From NCBI RefSeq assembly GCF_000516985.1, contig NW_006917099.1, positions 248,001-312,000 of the forward strand: a stretch of 64,000 nucleotides of DNA, written 5' to 3'. Numbering within the stretch: position 1 is the first letter of the stretch; each line of letters opens with the position of its first letter. Shown in pieces: positions 59,740 through 64,000 of the stretch. The translations under genes were made by a program, and so were the position numbers. The DNA is from Pestalotiopsis fici W106-1. Taxonomy: Eukaryota > Ascomycota > Sordariomycetes > Amphisphaeriales > Sporocadaceae. The notes beneath the pieces are model-generated. The model made no database searches and was not told the DNA's origin. It saw only the letters and a list, made by a program, of their open reading frames with translations.

Positions 59740-61315
59740 CTAAGCCAGCTCGGCAGGCATCTTGGTGTCACGGTCCGATTCGGCGTGTCCCTGCTCCACG
59801 ATATGCTCTTCTACCACGCGCCGCTTACCCTCGCGCCGAGTCAGGTAAGACAGACCGGCACACCATATAGCCAAGGCGATTGAGCAAGCAATCATGGCCC
59901 ACATACCTCGCTGTAACGAGAAGGAAAAATATGTCAGCAAGTGCTCACTGGGGCTATCAGGTCGAGGAGTTGACAACTTACAGTAAACCACGGGGCCGTG
60001 GACGCGCCGTAGAAGACGAGAGACCACCAGGCGTTGAACACATTGGAACCCAGGTTCATACCGGCGAGGACCACGCCTCGGTACACTGGGTCTTGATATC
60101 TCATGGCGTCGTTGCACCAGGCAAAAAAGGTCGCCTGGCAGGCATAGACCGATCCGGCCCAGTAGTACGCGCCAAACACGGTCGAAGTCGATGCCGGGCT
60201 CGTGGGATTCTTCGAGGCTGACAGGATCAAGGCCGATGTAACAATTCCCGTAATACTAATCCAGTATCCGACCAGGTACCGTTTCCCGTTCAAAAAGTCC
60301 GTCAGGGTGGCCCAGAACAAGGTCGACACGATGCCAACAGCCGGCACGCCTGTCGGATAGTTGTTGAGTTGCGATACCGTATAGTCAATGGTCGGGTGAC
60401 TCTTCATGTAGAGCGACAGGAGCGAGTTGGTCGAAAAGCTCTCCGTCTCACCGGCGACGATCCACAGGCCAACGAATCCCCACCAGTACCAAGAGGTCAG
60501 TACTTTCTTTGCAAAAGCCAGCGTGATTGGTGACTTTTCTTCCACAATCGGAACCCTCGAGATGGCCAGTGCCTTTTCCGTCTCGCTGAGGTAAAACGCC
60601 GTCGTCGTCTGCGGTGTGTCTGGGAAGAAGAGAAAGCCATAGATGGCCACTGGGATGGTGATGAGGCCGTCGATGATAAAGAGCCAACGCCAACCAGTCA
60701 GTCCGCTCTTGGCGTGCAGCGAAGAGTAGATGCCCGTCTGAATGAAGCCGCCAATCATGGTGCCAGCTAGACCAGAGGCGGTAAAGATGCCACTGCGTTT
60801 ACCGAGCTCGCGCTCCGTGTACCACGATCCGAGAATGTAGTGGGTGCCGACAAACGTGGTGGCCTCGGCGATACCCTGGAAGAACCGAATGGCCATGATG
60901 GATTGGGGCTTTTGCACTGAAGCTGTCACCATTGTCAACCCTGCCCAGATGATCATCATGGACGGGAAGAAGTAGCGTGGCTTGACATAGTGAAGGGACA
61001 GGTTTGCGGGTATCTGCCCAATGATGTAACCAATTGTAAAGCATGTGTTGATTTGGTTATACTGGTCGCCAACAAAGCCAAGGTCTTCTTTCATACCCGA
61101 CACATAGGCATTGGCAAGGTTGGACCGATCGAGCTGTGACTTGGAGTAAGAATTGCGACTCGAATGCTAGATATTCAGAAAACGCTTACATAATTGGTAA
61201 AATAACTCAAACAGCAAAAGGTCAGAATAAAGAAGTCAATCTTCTGGACCAGCTTCCGCTCACCCGGCTGGAGTTCAGAGTGAAAATACTCATGAAAGCG
61301 GGCCTTGAACCCCAT
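59740..61315 (-). CDS. MFS permease, allantoate/pantothenate (DAL5/Fen2/Liz1) family
   Basis: Exons 61315-61190, 61133-59982 and 59910-59740 (introns 56 and 71 nt, both phase 0) give 482 residues with about 12 membrane segments. Splicing restores YLDRSNLANAYVSGMKEDLG, the hallmark at the first membrane segment of the anion:cation symporter branch. GYIIGQIPANLSLHYVKPRYFFP follows, and an MFS-type RFFQGIAEATTF segment. The C-terminus is charged and cytosolic. It is a proton-coupled importer of small carboxylates or ureides, such as allantoate, pantothenate or nicotinate, at the plasma membrane; the substrate cannot be fixed. It is divergent from the amidase, about 1 kb apart, and the interval has GATA motifs, which suggests joint nitrogen regulation. 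Confidence 0.9.
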
Positions 61316-62350
61316 GGCGGCCGAATGTTGATGAGCGTTGTTGGAGTTGCAAGTTTCTATGTTTGAAGACCCCGGGGCGCAGGAGGTTGAGCTGTGCTTT
61401 TTACACCGCGAGCCAAAGCTCGCCGTTCATATGATATTCTTCTCAGAACCGTGCCCGTCGAGGATATCCCCTTTATCTTGATAAGAACCCTGTTTGTATA
61501 CGTATACAGGCAAAGGCGGGCAAGCAGTCGGTCGGAAGGCCGTGTCCCGATCAGTCAAGAAAACCACGGCACGGCAATCGCTAATCTAGGTAAATTTCAA
61601 ACAGTCACCAACCTGAGGGCCGATGAACCGCCGAACGCCAAGGAGGAAATGGTCATGATAACTCAGACCATCGGCTGCTTTTTTAGAGAACAAGCACAAC
61701 AGTCGGGCTCCTTGCGACGATCCTCGAGTATCTTGATAAGCCGTCGCGGGCCTTGCGCAGGGCAAATTGTCGATGGTTGGATAGATAAGGTAAAGGCTCT
61801 GCAGGGTCGCGTCTCCGCTCTTTTGCTCTTTGGGAAACCCTGGGGCGGTTTTTTTTGGGGTGGGACGGAACTAGATTTCCACCCAAGGACTAAAAGATGT
61901 GTGGAGAATCGGTCGAGATAGAAGAGACACCGGCCGAAGTCTGACACTATGGAAACCAGATCTCTCATTGAACCCATTTCACCACTCTTAGAACCAAACC
62001 CACATTACCCCGGGGCTTGTTTTATATATTTGTCAATTCCCCAAGTCATGACGGGGGCGGGGACCACGAGGCGCCGAGTAGCATGTAGATCCGATCAATG
62101 CTAGCTTGAATGCGGGCTCGTTGAATGCGTTCGTACCACGGTCCGGTGAACGGCGCCTATGCATTCTAGTGGGCATCGGCTTCGATCCGATGATGCCATA
62201 AACTCCATAATCGTAGGACATTTGGCACACGATGCGCAGAGGTATTTCATAAAAGAAGCCTGTCACTTTCAACATTTACTATATTCCACGACCTGAAGAT
62301 TCGTGTTGTTAGACTTGTATTTCATATTTATACTTATAAAATTACCAAAC
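61316..62350. other. Divergent promoter region permease / amidase
   Basis: About 1 kb shared by the two divergent genes. It contains several HGATAR motifs listed separately. No convincing gene; a 175-codon plus frame at 61394-61921 lacks any support. Confidence 0.55.
61472..61789. promoter_or_regulatory. Cluster of GATA (AreA/NIT2-type) motifs
   Basis: TGATAAG at 61479-61485 with a minus-strand AGATAAA at 61472-61478 directly beside it, TGATAAG at 61734-61740, and AGATAAG at 61783-61789. HGATAR is the known target of fungal nitrogen regulators AreA/NIT2, which often need paired sites. Both neighbours are plausible nitrogen-scavenging genes. Confidence 0.4.
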
Positions 62351-64000
62351 ATGGCAGACTGGGAACAAAAGGCGGCCAAGAAACGCCAGGCATTAAGGGA
62401 TTCCATCCCGTCCGAATGGATCATCCCGGCCGAGCTGCTGCCCGATGAGAGCGTGCAAGACGTGACCAAATTTCCCGAAACTTCGGGATGGTTCACATCT
62501 GAAGAACTAGCCATTACAAACTCAAATGTTCTGGATTTACTACCCAAACTTGCTTCCGGCGAGCTCAAATCCGAGACGGTGACTCGGGCCTTTTGCAAGC
62601 GTGCGGCAGCGGCCCATCAACTGGTAAGTCATGCTTCGCCTTTATAACATGACCTTTCATCACTGCACACAACTCTTGCTCACAACACAATTACACAGAC
62701 AAACTGTCTATCGGAGACGTGTTTCTCTCGCGGCCTCGAGACGGCCAAGAAGCTCGATGAGCACCTCGCACGCACGGGCAAGCCCATCGGGCCCCTCCAC
62801 GGCCTGCCCGTCTCGCTCAAGGACAACTTCAACCTAAAGGGGCTGGACGCAACCGTAGGCTTTGTGAGCCACATTGGCGACGCGGCGCCCTACGACTCTG
62901 CGCTGGCCGCGCTGCTCGAGGCCGCCGGCGCCGTCTTTTACGTAAAGACCAATGTCCCCACGGCCATGATGATTGCCGAGTCGGTCAACAACGTCTTTGG
63001 CCGCACCGTCAGCCCGCTGAACCGCAACCTGACCAGCGGCGGCTCCTCGGGCGGCGAGTCGGCCCTCATCGCCTTTGGCGGCAGTCCCATTGGCGTCGGC
63101 ACCGATATTGGCGGCTCCCTGCGCATCCCCGCCGCCTGCACCGGCATCTTTACCCTGCGGCCCAGCTTTGGCCGCTTCCCGACCCTGCGCTGCCGCTCCG
63201 GCATGCCCGGCCAGGAGGCCGTCCAGAGCGTTAATGGCCCCCTGGCCCGCACCCTTCCCGACCTCGCCCTCTACTGCGCAATCGTTGTCGGCGCCGAGCC
63301 CTGGCTCGCAGACCCCCGGTGTCTGCCGATCCCCTGGCGGGAGACTCGGCTGCCCGCCCGTCTCCGCATCGCCGTCATGTGGGACGACGGCATGGCGCGC
63401 CCCACGCCGCCAGTGACGCGGGCGCTGCAGACGGCCGTCGACAAGCTCCGCGCCGCGGGTCACGAGGTGGTGGACTGGTCCTCCGAGGACCAGCTGCAAG
63501 GAGCCGCCCTGCTGCAGCGCATGTTTGTTGCCGACGGCGGCTCGGCCATTCGGCGCGAGATTGAGCGCTCCGGCGAGCCCTGGCGGCCCGAGATGGAGGC
63601 GTACCGTACCGCGACGGAGCTGTCCACCTCGGACATGTGGGCGCTGCACCTCGAGCGTGTCGAGTTCCAGAGGCGGTATTTGGAGCGCTGGAACCAGGCT
63701 GGCATTGACGCCATCTTGTGTCCCACGACCCCGTACAGTAGTGTCGAGAATGGCAAGTTTAAACATGGTGAGTTACCTCCCCTCTCGTCTTTTCTCATTG
63801 AGATGTTGGGTAACATGAACTAACTAATGACACTTGCAGTTGGATATACTGGAGTTTACAATGTCCTCGACTACTCGTGCATGTCGTTCCCCACGGGCAT
63901 CACGGTAGATGCTCAGGTTGATAAAGCTCCTAGCGACTACAAGCCCATGACAGATTTGGATGCGACGATACAGTCAGAATGTAAGTGCTCCAAGGGAAAG
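62351..64000 (+). CDS. Amidase (acetamidase-like amidase-signature enzyme), 3' end missing
   Basis: Exons 62351-62623, 62699-63767 and 63840-63980 are visible; a GTAAGT donor at 63981 shows the gene continues past the window. Introns are 75 and 72 nt. The amidase-signature triad is complete: LPVSLKDNF with the Lys, SGGSSGGES with the cis-Ser, and TDIGGSLRIP with the nucleophile Ser. The N-terminal helix region and PLHGLPVSLKDN match fungal acetamidase-type enzymes. It hydrolyses small amides to acid and ammonia in the cytosol, releasing nitrogen. About 495 residues are present of an expected 540-570. The exact substrate is uncertain. Exon 2 is markedly GC-rich. Confidence 0.9.

Noticed and set aside
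61394..61921. 175-codon frame between permease and amidase
   Set aside because: No recognisable domain; it lies in a divergent promoter region with GATA motifs.
62834..63766. 310-codon antisense frame opposite the amidase
   Set aside because: A GC-rich shadow of the amidase exon with Gly/Ala/Arg-rich nonsense composition.

Overview
The window reads as nuclear DNA of a filamentous ascomycete, most likely Sordariomycetes (Hypocreales is a guess). The evidence is short introns (about 55-215 nt) with GTRAGT donors and CTRAY branch points, a HET-domain gene, a Nis1-like secreted protein, and a transposon block mutated to AT-rich sequence in the way repeat-induced point mutation (RIP) does.

Left arm (1-37000), mostly single-copy housekeeping genes: the 3' end of a TPR/DnaJ co-chaperone, glutathione synthetase GSH2 (-), a HET-domain protein (+), a very large SNF2/ARIP4-like ATPase (+) that probably carries an unrecognised last exon, a PHO8-type alkaline phosphatase (+), a small Cys-containing protein (+), ARP8 of the INO80 complex (+), a gene-free 5.6 kb stretch with a 100-N gap, a Myb/HTH-like putative transcription factor (+), Ap4A phosphorylase (-), a secreted SurE-type phosphatase (-), a class I glutamine amidotransferase (+) and a NicO nickel transporter (-).

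Centre (37001-49099): a nested retrotransposon island that can be resolved to the base. A Copia element (206-bp LTRs, 5-bp duplication ATGGG) on the minus strand is interrupted by a solo LTR (630 bp, duplication TTTAA) and by a second, full-length Copia element (629-bp LTRs, duplication GTTTT). Reverse transcriptase, RNase H and integrase motifs are still legible but carry stop codons and D-to-N changes typical of RIP. In both complete elements the mutations fade out toward the outer edge of each LTR.

Right arm (49100-64000): 2.8 kb without genes, a calpain-like protease (+), a two-EF-hand calmodulin-like gene with a 16-nt microexon (-), a Nis1-like secreted effector candidate (-), an MFS permease of the allantoate/pantothenate family (-) and, divergent from it, an amidase (+) that runs off the window. 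The permease-amidase intergenic region carries several GATA-type nitrogen-regulation motifs. I found no tRNA, rRNA or CRISPR array. All splice junctions were read by eye and checked for frame. No wholly new system is claimed; the most informative object is the nested, RIP-mutated retroelement island.
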